A stretch of 64,000 nucleotides of DNA from Nitrosomonas communis. GTDB taxonomy: Bacteria > Pseudomonadota > Gammaproteobacteria > Burkholderiales > Nitrosomonadaceae. Positions 44,512-52,786 of this stretch are shown piece by piece. Made by a program: the position numbers and the translations under genes. Position 1 is the first letter of the stretch. Each line of letters opens with the position of its first letter. Location: positions 78,161 through 142,160 of the forward strand of contig NZ_FOUB01000005.1 of NCBI RefSeq assembly GCF_900114745.1, written 5' to 3'. Under the pieces are notes generated by a model. The model had not been told where the DNA came from, did no database searches, and was given only the letters and a program-made list of their open reading frames with translations.

Positions 44512-46161
44512 ATGGCAAACTTTGATAGCAAAAGACGACAATTTCTGCAGTTTGCTGCCTTTGGCACGGTGGTGGCAGCGTGGCCGGGTTTTATTCTGGC
44601 GGAAGCAGCAAAAATGAATAATGCGCCCAACAACGCTTTCAAGCCTGATGTGGAAATCGAGCTTACTGCGCGGCCCGACACTGTTTCCCTCAAACCAGGT
44701 GCGGCCACCAACGTACTCAAGTACCATGCCAAATTACTTAAAGGTCCCACCACCACGTTAACCTACATGCCAAGCTATCTCGGCCCCACGCTGAATTTTG
44801 TGCGTGGCCAGAAAGTTCGTATTATTGCCTATAACGATTTGCCTGAACAGACCGTTGCGCATTGGCACGGCTTGCACGTGCCGCAGAAGATGGATGGACA
44901 CCCTATGTACGCCATCAATCCGGGTGAGCGCTATATTTATGAATTTGAAATCAAGAATCCTGCTGGCACTAACTGGTATCACGCACATACCCATGAAAAG
45001 ACTGCCACCCAGGTTTATCAGGGACTGGCAGGATTGATCACCATAAGCGATGAGCAGGAACAAAAACTGGCGCTACCTAGCGATGAATACGATCTTCCGA
45101 TCGTGATTCAGGATCGGCGCTTCACTGCGGATAATCAGCTGCAATATCTCCAGCATGGCCGGCGTGAGCGCATATTGGGTTTTCTGGGTGATACTATTTT
45201 GATCAATGGCCAGATCAATCGTACCATTCCGGTTAAAACCCGTGCGTATCGCCTGCGCTTGCTGAATGGTTCGAATTCGAGGATTTACAAACTCGGCTGG
45301 GAAGATGGGACGCCCTTGACCGCAATCGGCACCGATGGCGCTTTGCTGGAAAAGCCTGAAACTTTTCCTTACATCATGCTGGCGCCGGCTGAACGGGTTG
45401 AATTATGGGTTGACTTCAGTGGACGTGAGGTTGGCTCCGATCTCATCTTGCAAAGTCTCGAATATCACGGCGTCATGCCGCATATGGGTGGCGGAATGCG
45501 AGGCGGGATGGGTATGATGAGAGGTGGGCTCGCGCAAGGAAGTAAATTTCCGTTGGTAAAATTCCATATTGCTGAGAAAACCAGCGAATCACCTCAATTA
45601 CCGGCTCAGTTGGTCAAATTCCAGCGTTTGACTGACCGTGATGTTGCCAATCCCGACAAACCCATCCAGATTGGCTTGAGCATGATCCATATGTCGCCCA
45701 AACTTAACCATCGATCGTTTGAAATGCTGGCTGTGGCTGAATGGGAAAAAGTTCCAGTCAATACCATCCAGAAAATCAGGATTTACCAGGAAGAGCATGG
45801 CATGCACGGAGGAGGTAGAAGGGGAATGGGTAGAATGGAGGATGATGCGGATGGTATGGAGGGGAGAGGGGGAAGGAGAGGTGGCAGAGGCGGGATGATG
45901 GAGATGGCGCACCCGATCCATCTGCACGAGCAGCAGTTCCAGATACTTTCCCGTTCAATCAAGGATTCGCATGGTAGCGGCTATGCTACTGTCAAGGATG
46001 GTTTCATTAATAACGGCTGGAAAGATACCGTGCTGGTCATGCCTGGGGAAGAAGTCATGATTATCAAGCCATTTCAAGATTACACCGGTCTTTATCTTTA
46101 TCACTGCCATAACCTGGAGCATGAAGATATGGGGATGATGCGGAATTTTTTGGTGAGCTGA
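44512..46161 (+). CDS. Multicopper oxidase, Tat-exported, CueO-like
   Basis: A 549-aa periplasmic blue-copper oxidase. The Tat signal is RRQFLQF at 8-14, followed by a hydrophobic stretch to about residue 33. The four copper-binding motifs are AHWHGLH (about 115), YHAHTHE (about 158), HPIHLHEQQF (about 466) and YHCHNLEHEDMGMM (about 530). Two Met/Gly/Arg-rich inserts, near 325-345 (GGGMRGGMGMMRGG) and 430-465 (GMHGGGRRGMGRM and more), resemble the methionine-rich helix of CueO that binds Cu(I). It is 36 nt downstream of the dioxygenase gene with its own good site (GGTGGAGGGA), probably one transcript. Likely role: copper detoxification or oxidation of a small substrate. Confidence 0.92.
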   Translation: MANFDSKRRQFLQFAAFGTVVAAWPGFILAEAAKMNNAPNNAFKPDVEIELTARPDTVSLKPGAATNVLKYHAKLLKGPTTTLTYMPSYLGPTLNFVRGQKVRIIAYNDLPEQTVAHWHGLHVPQKMDGHPMYAINPGERYIYEFEIKNPAGTNWYHAHTHEKTATQVYQGLAGLITISDEQEQKLALPSDEYDLPIVIQDRRFTADNQLQYLQHGRRERILGFLGDTILINGQINRTIPVKTRAYRLRLLNGSNSRIYKLGWEDGTPLTAIGTDGALLEKPETFPYIMLAPAERVELWVDFSGREVGSDLILQSLEYHGVMPHMGGGMRGGMGMMRGGLAQGSKFPLVKFHIAEKTSESPQLPAQLVKFQRLTDRDVANPDKPIQIGLSMIHMSPKLNHRSFEMLAVAEWEKVPVNTIQKIRIYQEEHGMHGGGRRGMGRMEDDADGMEGRGGRRGGRGGMMEMAHPIHLHEQQFQILSRSIKDSHGSGYATVKDGFINNGWKDTVLVMPGEEVMIIKPFQDYTGLYLYHCHNLEHEDMGMMRNFLVS

Positions 46162-46209
46162 ATAATTTAAGCTAACTGTGAACCAAATAACAGCGAGGTA
46201 ATAATTCTA

Positions 46210-46304
46210 ATTCTATTCAACAATGACGCGAAGGCGAGCCGCAGACGGTATCAATAATACGGAAAGGTGAAGCCAACAAGTCAGTCTTGATTTAGAAATG
46301 GAAT
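46210..46304 (-). repeat. Interspersed ~100-bp inverted-terminal repeat, copy 7 (left end eroded)
   Basis: The right end CTTGATTTAGAAATGGAAT and the core GACGCGAAGGCGAGCCGCAG and GGTGAAGCC are intact; the left end reads ATTCTATTCAACAATG and is missing about eight bases of the usual end. Orientation as copy 1. It lies between the multicopper oxidase and the next small gene. Confidence 0.85.
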
Positions 46305-46384
46305 GAGTTACTCTGATAAAATAGAATGTATTATTCAGCGCCTATCCGCGAACTGCTTCAGCGCGGCATCAACATCAAGTAGAC

Positions 46385-46771
46385 ATGATAAAAAAAATAT
46401 TATTGCTGGCCCTTCTTGTATCTCTCATAACGCCTGCGCAGGCAGAATGGGTAAGAATGGATAAGGGTGCAAAACAAGGGGAGACTCATTATTTTGATCC
46501 AGAAAGCGTGCAAAAGAACGGTCATTTCAGAAAAGTCTGGGTATTATCCAGTTATGATCAGAAGCAGTCAGGCGGATATCAATCAGTCAAAAGCCTCTAT
46601 GAGCTTGACTGTAAAGAAGGAAAAGCCCGCTCTTATACCATGCTGCTTTATTCGGATCCCAAAGCGGAAACCGGTGTAATCGGTGCTCAGCATGATCCAT
46701 CAAATGACTGGTTTAGTTATCCAACCAATTCTCCTCTTAGTCACATCGCTAAGACGGTTTGCGAAAAATAA
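46385..46771 (+). CDS. Secreted surface-adhesin-E-like protein
   Basis: The 128-aa protein begins with a signal peptide, MIKKILLLALLVSLITPAQA, giving a mature protein from about residue 21. The mature part starts EWVRMDKGAKQGETHYFDPE, with KVWVLSSYD and SVKSLYELDC further on; this pattern is the surface-adhesin protein E family fold (PF16747-like). It has two cysteines (near 96 and 126) that may form a disulfide. The role in this organism is unknown; such small periplasmic or outer-surface proteins are common and solitary. Confidence 0.8.
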   Translation: MIKKILLLALLVSLITPAQAEWVRMDKGAKQGETHYFDPESVQKNGHFRKVWVLSSYDQKQSGGYQSVKSLYELDCKEGKARSYTMLLYSDPKAETGVIGAQHDPSNDWFSYPTNSPLSHIAKTVCEK

Positions 46772-46836
46772 TTTTGTTTATTCTTTTTTGCCATTCAGAG
46801 TCAGCTTCATTACGGAGGAAATCCAGGTCGGGATGG

Positions 46837-48144
46837 CTATGAGCGAGAACGCGAATAGGTCAGGAAATTTTTCAAAACACTTAGGAGATAATTGATATCG
46901 CCAGTGGTGTGGTTGGCATTAATTTGGAAACGGATTTCTTCGTCCCCTTTGGGGACGACTGGGTAATTTAAACCGGTTGCTAAAATGCCATTCTGGAAGA
47001 GATATTTGATCAGAAGCGCTGTTTGCTGGGTGTCGCGCATGACAAGCGGGGTTACCGGGTGTTCGCCAGGGATGGTTTCTAATCCCAGTTCAGTTAAGCC
47101 ATTTTCAAAGCGCGCCGTCAGCTTGCGCAATCTTGCTAAACGTTCCGGCCCTTCCTTGCTTCCCAGTATCTTCAGTGAGGCTGTAGCGGCCAGCGCCTCG
47201 GATGGGGTAATCGGATTTGAATACACATAAAAAGGGGAGACTTCCCGCAGATAATCAATCACAGGGGTGCTGGCAACCACGTAACCGCCATTGACAGCTA
47301 ATGCCTTACCCAGCGTGGCAATGAGTATGTCGACTTGGCTTTGGGTGTATTCTTCGGTTCCACGTCCAGTTTGGCCAAACGCGCCTACACCGTGTGAATC
47401 ATCAGCAATGGTAATAATGCCGTCGGCAAAGCTCTGTTCATATTTCCGGCAGATCGCGACAATTTTATCCAGTGGTGCACAATCACCACGCATACTGAAA
47501 ATGCCGTCGGTGATGACCAGCACGCGCTTGATCTCAGGCTCGCCTACAGCATTTTTTCCAGAAGCAGAAGTATAAGTACCGAGAATGCGTTCGAGTTCTG
47601 CCATATCGAGATGTTGATAAATCTCTTTTTTGGCTGGATGGGACAAGCGAATGGCATTGATGATGCTGTTGTGATTCAGTTGATCGCTTACTACCAGCGT
47701 ATGTTCATCGATTAACGCGGGAAGAACTCCCATCACAGTTGCATAAGCCGCACTGTAAACCATGGCGGATGCCCGTCCGTGAAATGCCGCCAGGCACTTT
47801 TCTAGTTCGATATGCGGTTGGTATGTGCCGGAGATAAAACGAACGGCCCCGGGGCCTGTGCCAAAATGTTTAACGCCTTCTTCTTCTGCTGCTATCACCT
47901 TGGGATGTAACGCCAGACCCAAGTAGGAATTGGAGTTCATCAATAAGTACGCCTTTTCATCACTTGCTAGAAGATAACGCGGCCCAAAGTTTTCATCTTC
48001 TGCCGGAGTGGGCAATCGACCATTTCTTACCCAGTCGGGCAGGGTGATTTTCGCAATTACTCTCTCAACCCCTTTGTGCGCACCTCTTTTCTTCAGCTCG
48101 GCCAGCTTCGAGGTGCAATACGCATTCAATTGTTCAAGAGACAT
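46837..48144 (-). CDS. kbl: 2-amino-3-ketobutyrate CoA ligase (glycine C-acetyltransferase) family
   Basis: A 435-aa PLP enzyme of the alpha-oxoamine synthase family. It has the DDSHGVGAFGQTGRGT segment, the PLP lysine in TLGKALAVNGGYVV, and SNSYLGLALHPKVIAAE and GPGAVRFISGT in the N-terminal half. Kbl splits 2-amino-3-ketobutyrate with CoA to glycine and acetyl-CoA. The gene is 19 nt downstream of a threonine dehydrogenase gene, which supports Kbl over the related BioF or ALAS. The N-terminal extension of about 45 residues is longer than E. coli Kbl. Confidence 0.88.
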   Translation of the reverse strand: MSLEQLNAYCTSKLAELKKRGAHKGVERVIAKITLPDWVRNGRLPTPAEDENFGPRYLLASDEKAYLLMNSNSYLGLALHPKVIAAEEEGVKHFGTGPGAVRFISGTYQPHIELEKCLAAFHGRASAMVYSAAYATVMGVLPALIDEHTLVVSDQLNHNSIINAIRLSHPAKKEIYQHLDMAELERILGTYTSASGKNAVGEPEIKRVLVITDGIFSMRGDCAPLDKIVAICRKYEQSFADGIITIADDSHGVGAFGQTGRGTEEYTQSQVDILIATLGKALAVNGGYVVASTPVIDYLREVSPFYVYSNPITPSEALAATASLKILGSKEGPERLARLRKLTARFENGLTELGLETIPGEHPVTPLVMRDTQQTALLIKYLFQNGILATGLNYPVVPKGDEEIRFQINANHTTGDINYLLSVLKNFLTYSRSRS

Positions 48145-48163
48145 CTCAGCTCCTTATCAACGT

Positions 48164-49114
48164 TTAACTTAGCTTTTTTGTTAGACGCTCGATCATGTCT
48201 TTTGTCATGGTCGCAAGATCATATTGGGATTGCCATCCCCATTCTTCCCGCGCAGCCTGATCATCCATGTGGCGTGGCCATGAATCGGCGATGGCTTGCC
48301 GCAGCGGGTCGATCTGATAGTGCAGGGTAAAAGTAGGAATGTGTTTTTGAATTTGCCCTGCCAGCTCTTCGGGCGTAAAACTCATCGCACTAATATTAAA
48401 TGCATTGCGATGTTTTAGCTGCTGTGGGTCGGCTTCCATCAGCTCAATGGCAGCCCGCACGGCGTCAGGCATATACATCATATCGAGAATTGTGCCTTCA
48501 GCTAAAAAGCAGGTGTATTGCTTTTGCTGAATAGCCTGGTAAAAAATCTCGACGGCGTAATCGGTCGTTCCTCCGCCAGGTAACGTTTCATAGGAAATCA
48601 ATCCAGGATAGCGGACACCGCGGGTATCTACGCCAAAACGGGTGAAGTAATAATCGCACAATAGTTCACCAGCTACTTTACACACACCATACATGGTGTT
48701 GGGGCGCTGAATCGTATCCTGAGGCGTGTTGTCACGCGGAGTGCCTGGTCCAAAAGCGCCGATCGAACTGGGAAAGAAAACGGCGCAACCATAGGTGCGA
48801 CTTACTTCTAAAACATTTTGCAGTCCTTCCACATTGATTTTCCAGGCAGTCTGCGGGTTTTTTTCAGCGACGGCCGACAATAGGGCGGCCAGGTGAAAAA
48901 TGGTATCAATGCGAAAGTCTTGCACAATTTTTGTAAGCGCATCGATATCGGCCGTATCAAGCGAGGTGTAGGGCCCTTCTTCTACCAAAGCTTTTGAGGG
49001 TGTTCTTTTATGTCCGGCCGCGAGGACATGATCGCTGCCGTATTTTTTTCGCAGCGCAGGAACCAGTTCAGAACCAATTTGCCCGGTCGCGCCGGTTACC
49101 AAGATGTGATTCAT
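48164..49114 (-). CDS. L-threonine 3-dehydrogenase, short-chain (SDR) type
   Basis: The 316-aa protein is of the NAD-dependent epimerase/SDR type of threonine dehydrogenase, not the zinc type of E. coli. The NAD motif is ILVTGATGQIGSELVPAL (4-21), the catalytic motif is MYGVCKVAGELLCDYY (YxxxK), and the PSSIGAFGP and DMMYMPDAVRAA segments match the SDR threonine dehydrogenase group. It oxidises threonine to 2-amino-3-ketobutyrate, which Kbl downstream splits. The pair is an operon. Confidence 0.9.
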   Translation of the reverse strand: MNHILVTGATGQIGSELVPALRKKYGSDHVLAAGHKRTPSKALVEEGPYTSLDTADIDALTKIVQDFRIDTIFHLAALLSAVAEKNPQTAWKINVEGLQNVLEVSRTYGCAVFFPSSIGAFGPGTPRDNTPQDTIQRPNTMYGVCKVAGELLCDYYFTRFGVDTRGVRYPGLISYETLPGGGTTDYAVEIFYQAIQQKQYTCFLAEGTILDMMYMPDAVRAAIELMEADPQQLKHRNAFNISAMSFTPEELAGQIQKHIPTFTLHYQIDPLRQAIADSWPRHMDDQAAREEWGWQSQYDLATMTKDMIERLTKKLS

Positions 49115-49792
49115 AAATTCCTTATTTTTGAATTTCAGGAGCGGTCAGAAAGATGGCATTGTCGAAAAATTTTTTGCTGGGCAGTACAAAGTAACTTTCA
49201 TATTTACGTTGTCTCTCTATATCGTGTTGATTTGTCAAATAGAGGCGCATCTACAGATTAAGCGTTTTTTTGTTTGCAGCCACGCTCCGTAGGTGCCAGC
49301 CATTATCACAAATAGAGTCAATCCCATCCGAGGGCGAAAATATGGAAACAGGCAACGGTAGAGGATCCGCATAAGCAAAGTATAAACCGGAATATGCAGT
49401 ATATTGTGAACAGCTTAAGAGAGCCAGGAAAAATAGGGGATAGCTGTTGACTTATCAGCATTAATAAGCATACGAAAAACGTACACAAATATAGGACTCA
49501 ATTTCCCTTCCATTTTGCTGGGGACTATTATTATTTATTGTGAAAGAGGATGAAACGCCTATCGAGGGAATATATACTTACTTGATACGAGAGCAGTAAT
49601 GCTTGAGTCTGAGCTTAATTCACTCTGGCCATAAAATCCGTGGTTTATTCATTATAGTTATGGGCCTAACAAAGTTTGTTATGATAAAAGCCAATTGAAA
49701 GAATGCAACTTGTCGTGTTAGGTTTCATTTTTGACGTAATAGATTGCGTTATTTCGGAGATTTAATTCTAGTTATGCGACAAAGGCTGATCC
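49115..49792. other. Intergenic region, no gene recognised
   Basis: These 680 bases lie between the threonine dehydrogenase start and a decayed HNH gene. I see no credible open frame, repeat copy or RNA. It marks the beginning of a gene-poor, decaying stretch. Confidence 0.5.
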
Positions 49793-50461
49793 ATGCGATT
49801 TGAACTGAGTTACGATAGATAGGCAAAACATCTCAGACGATGATCTATTGACTGATCTTCGCCGTGTTGCGTCCGAGCAATCGGAGCAACAAGTGAAGCA
49901 GCACACTTACAAAGACCATGGAAAGTACGGCGTAACGGCCGCCATTCGATGCTTTGGCTCTTGGAATAGCGCGGTGAAAGCAGCGGGTCTGGAAACCCCG
50001 ATAGAGCGGAATATTCCAAACGAACAGTTATTTTTGGCTCTTTATGACTTGTGGATTACTCTTGGTCGGCAGCCTACTTACTCCGAAGTTCAAAGACCTG
50101 TGTGCAAATTCCACGTTGCCACTTGCGAACGGTGTTTTGGTTCTGGAGGAAAGCTTTGGAAACATTCGTTTCCTATGCTAATTCTGAAGACATAGCCGCA
50201 CCAGCAATTTCCGATTTCTCTGGAGCAGTTTCCCGTCAAACATCTCGATCTCCAGGCCTGCGAATGCGTTTCAAGGTGCTCCAACGTGACAACTTTCGTT
50301 GTTGTGCATGTGGGGCATCGCCATCGGTTACACCTGGTATTGTGCTTGAAGTGGATCACATCAAACCGTGGTCAAAAGGTGGCGAGACCGTCATTGGAAA
50401 TCTACCAACTCTGTGTTTTGCCTGTAATCAAGGGAAAACAAATCACTATGAAATGCCGTAA
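49793..50461 (+). pseudogene. HNH endonuclease gene with HNH-repeat domain, frameshifted
   Basis: Two overlapping frames together encode one protein. The first (to 50195) has NISDDDLLTDLRRVASE and YGVTAAIRCFGSWNSAVKAAG, the HNH-associated repeat found before homing-type HNH domains. After a one-base loss near 50145 the second frame continues with WRKALETFVSYANSED and the HNH motif: RDNFRCCACG, EVDHIKPWSKGG, and NLPTLCFACNQGK with four zinc cysteines. An ATG at 49793 (MRFELSYD) joins the frame if a four-base GATA duplication at 49814-49821 is discounted, a second frameshift. It is thus probably an inactive relic of a selfish or mobile nuclease. Confidence 0.75.
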
Positions 50462-50477
50462 GCCGCATAACAGTGCC

Positions 50478-50561
50478 GTAGGGCGTAATAAGCAAAGCCA
50501 TATTGCGCCGCTATGACAAGGTTTAATATTCGGCGCAATAAGCTTCGCTATTACGCCCTAC
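50478..50561. repeat. GTAGGGcGCAATAAGC-type palindromic repeat, copy 2
   Basis: GTAGGGCGTAATAAGCAAAG at the left and TTCGCTATTACGCCCTAC at the right are inverted, with CCATATTGCGCCG and CGGCGCAATAAGC continuing the match toward the centre (arms of about 32 bases). It is the most complete copy; see also 9906-9975 and 51032-51083. Confidence 0.8.
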
Positions 50562-50739
50562 ATGAGCTAATGGGTGATCTCAGTAATGCCTTGAATAAAA
50601 TGCATGTTTCTCAAGCATGCATTCATAATTCGAGCTTATTTCCAGATTACCCTGCCGGATCAGTATGGTCCGGCAGGATTTATCGCATCCAAAACTGTGC
50701 AGCAGAATTTCACGCTGCATGCTCGCTGATACATCAGGT

Positions 50740-50865
50740 CTAAGTACCAGCAAAGTATTCTGATATCATAATCAAAGTCATCGTTACACCAAATATGACT
50801 GCGATATTGATAGCAAAATTTCTAAGTGTTTTAGCGTCGCTTGTTGTCTCGTCTAATGAACTCAT
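50740..50865 (-). CDS. 41-aa single-pass membrane peptide under FNR-type boxes
   Basis: The minus strand reads an ATG at 50865 through 41 codons to TAG at 50740. Residues 1-13 are polar (MSSLDETTSDAKT), 16-38 form a membrane helix (FAINIAVIFGVTMTLIMISE), followed by YFAGT. An AGGAG about 12 nt upstream is a workable ribosome site. Upstream lie two perfect FNR-type boxes. I do not recognise the family, but the strict helix pattern and the regulatory context argue for a real small gene, perhaps a subunit or regulator of a respiratory membrane complex. Confidence 0.55.
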   Translation of the reverse strand: MSSLDETTSDAKTLRNFAINIAVIFGVTMTLIMISEYFAGT

Positions 50866-50944
50866 ATCTCTATTTACTCCTATATTATGTGTAAACATAA
50901 AAAAATATGAACCGATTCAAGGTTATAAATATGAGCCAAATCGT

Positions 50945-50980
50945 GGTTGGTTTCATTGATCTAGATCAATGAAACCAACC
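50945..50980 (-). promoter_or_regulatory. Perfect 36-bp palindrome with an FNR/Anr-type box
   Basis: The centre TTGATCTAGATCAA (50956-50969) fits the FNR consensus TTGAT-N4-ATCAA exactly. The symmetry runs on outward for 11 bases on each side (GGTTGGTTTCA and its complement). On the minus strand it is well placed to drive the 41-aa peptide: CATATT (50928-50933) could be a -10 box, which would centre the FNR site near -41.5 from a start around 50921. Confidence 0.6.
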
Positions 50981-50987
50981 CCAATTA

Positions 50988-51001
50988 TTGATTTAGATCA
51001 A
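50988..51001 (-). promoter_or_regulatory. Second FNR/Anr-type box
   Basis: TTGATTTAGATCAA at 50988-51001 is a second exact TTGAT-N4-ATCAA site. It lies 32 bp (centre to centre, about three helical turns) from the first box, so two FNR-type dimers could bind on the same face of the DNA. Confidence 0.6.
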
Positions 51002-51031
51002 TAAATGCTAATTGAGGGTCTCAATGACTTC

Positions 51032-51083
51032 ACAAGGTTTAACATACGGCGCAATACGCTTCACTATTACGCCCTACACGAGC
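51032..51083. repeat. GTAGGGcGCAATAAGC-type repeat, half copy
   Basis: ACAAGGTTTAACATACGGCG and on to TTACGCCCTACACGAGCT matches the right half of the copy at 50478-50561 plus a few flanking bases (ACAAGGTTTAATATTCGGCG there). The left arm is missing. The shared flanks suggest a duplication of part of the first locus rather than independent insertion. Confidence 0.7.
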
Positions 51084-51205
51084 TGGTGTTACTCTGGTAC
51101 TATCTGTTCTTACGAAAAATGAATAAGCTGCTCAAACACCATGCCGGCTCTTTTAGTGAGCCGTTAGCCATACCGCCTGATTTAATTATTCGCTAGGGAT
51201 AGAAG

Positions 51206-51646
51206 ATGAAAAACAATCCGACAGATCGAATGAAGGATCCGTTTTATGCCAGCCTGCTCTTCCAGATTGAACAAATGATCTGTCAAGCCGACGATGAAGC
51301 CAGGAGCAAAGGGTAGATACTCACCGATTCTCAAATTAGATCGGCGCTTATCAAAACGCGGAAGAAAGTGGGAGGCGGGGAACCGGACATTCCCGAGACA
51401 AATGAGCGCGAGAGGATAATGGCCAAATTGATAGACAACTTATTTCAAGCGCCTGAGGAAATTTTTGAGCAAACAACATCGGACAACTGCACGATACAGG
51501 AACAACCATTGAAAATATCCGACTGGATCAAGGCACTCGAGACAGTTGGGGATTCAATCAAGACGCGAAAGAGCAGTATCCCTGGATCAAGAGACTACTT
51601 GGACTTCGTGCATCACTTTATTGAACGAGCCAAAGGAACGAAATGA
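51206..51646 (+). pseudogene. Small unknown gene interrupted by an in-frame amber codon
   Basis: ATG at 51206 opens a frame of 36 codons (MKNNPTDRMKDPFYASLLF...) that stops at TAG 51314-51316. The same frame then runs on without a stop to TGA at 51644-51646, about 147 codons in total. The downstream part alone could start at GTG 51368 (92 aa, with EPDIPETNERERIMAKLIDN and a helical C-terminus FVHHFIERAKGT). No family is recognised. A single C-to-T change (CAG or CGG type) could have made the stop. Amber readthrough cannot be excluded. Confidence 0.5.
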
Positions 51647-51799
51647 ATCAGAAAAACGGGACGCTACCTTTTAAGCAGAAAATAACTGAGATGGGGTTAA
51701 TTTAATGCTTAGCTTTATTCTGGCCTTATGGATAAAATATTTAAAATATATTACTGATTAACTCTCAACTGAGAAATCTATTTTATATCTTTCTATTAT

Positions 51800-52786
51800 A
51801 TGCACGCACTAGGTATAAATTCTCAACAGGCTTTTGAATTAGCTGAACTTCCTGCTCCCGTTATTGGTGACTATGATCTGCTGGTGCGGGTAAAAGCAGT
51901 GGCAGTGAATCCTGTCGATATTAAACTCAAGGCCAGTATCAAGCCGGATCAGGCTGGATTGAAAATTCTTGGATTTGATGCCTGTGGTAAAGTGTTGGCG
52001 GCAGGTAAACGGGTTGAGGGCTTCGCGGTGGGTGATCGGGTATTTTATGCGGGTGATGTCATGCGCGCGGGGTGCTTTGCTGAACAACAAGCCGTAGATA
52101 GCCGCTTGGTTGCCAAAGCACCGCAAAGCTTATCTGATCAGGAAGCGGCGGCCATGCCGTTGGTTGGGTTGACTGCTTCTGAAGCCTTGTTTGACCATTT
52201 GGGTATGAGCTTGAATGCTGCTGCTAATCAAGGCAAGCGTATATTGATTATTGGCGGTGCAGGTGGGGTAGGTTCCATGGCGATTCAATTGGCTAAGCAA
52301 GTGGGGGGCATGGTGATGGCGACGGCTTCACGTACTGAGAGTCAAGCTTGGTGCAGGCAATTGGGTGCAGATCAGGTGATAGACCATAGCCAGCCGTTAC
52401 GCCCACAGCTTGAGGAAGAGGTAGATTGGGTTTTGTGTGCTGCCGATACGGATGGCCATCTTGATAATATGGCTGCTTGTATTCGACCCTTTGGTAAAGT
52501 CTGTGCCTTGGTGAGCCATCGTCAGCCGATGGATATGAATCGCTTTAAAAACAAAAGCGCAAGCTTTCATTGGGAGTTTATGTTTACCCGAGCGATGTTT
52601 AAAACTCCAGATCAATCGCAGCAAGGTATCTATCTGCAGCGCTTGGCAGAGGCCGTTGATGCGGGTGTTATTCGTTCCATTCTGACTCAGCAGGGTGGAC
52701 AGCTCAGTGTTGAAACGCTGCAATCCGCATTTGATCAAGTTGCTAGCGGCAGGATGATTGGCAAAATAGCGTTAAAAGGTTTTTAA
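51800..52786 (+). CDS. Zinc-type alcohol dehydrogenase-like / quinone oxidoreductase family
   Basis: A 328-aa medium-chain dehydrogenase of the YhdH/zinc-binding oxidoreductase group. GroES-like N-terminal half with VKAVAVNPVDIKLKAS and LGFDACGKVLAAG; it lacks the structural-zinc cysteine lobe, so it is of the zinc-free quinone-oxidoreductase kind. The NADPH motif is ILIIGGAGGVGSMAIQLAKQVGG, followed by ATASRTESQAWCRQLGADQVIDH. The C-terminus IGKIALKGF is typical. The gene is complete in a region where neighbours are decaying; a substrate cannot be named. Confidence 0.9.
   Translation: MHALGINSQQAFELAELPAPVIGDYDLLVRVKAVAVNPVDIKLKASIKPDQAGLKILGFDACGKVLAAGKRVEGFAVGDRVFYAGDVMRAGCFAEQQAVDSRLVAKAPQSLSDQEAAAMPLVGLTASEALFDHLGMSLNAAANQGKRILIIGGAGGVGSMAIQLAKQVGGMVMATASRTESQAWCRQLGADQVIDHSQPLRPQLEEEVDWVLCAADTDGHLDNMAACIRPFGKVCALVSHRQPMDMNRFKNKSASFHWEFMFTRAMFKTPDQSQQGIYLQRLAEAVDAGVIRSILTQQGGQLSVETLQSAFDQVASGRMIGKIALKGF

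Noticed and set aside
50513..50743. A 76-codon open frame beginning TRFNIRRNK
   Set aside because: Its first half is encoded by the palindromic repeat, the same as a similar frame at 51005; it is a repeat artefact.
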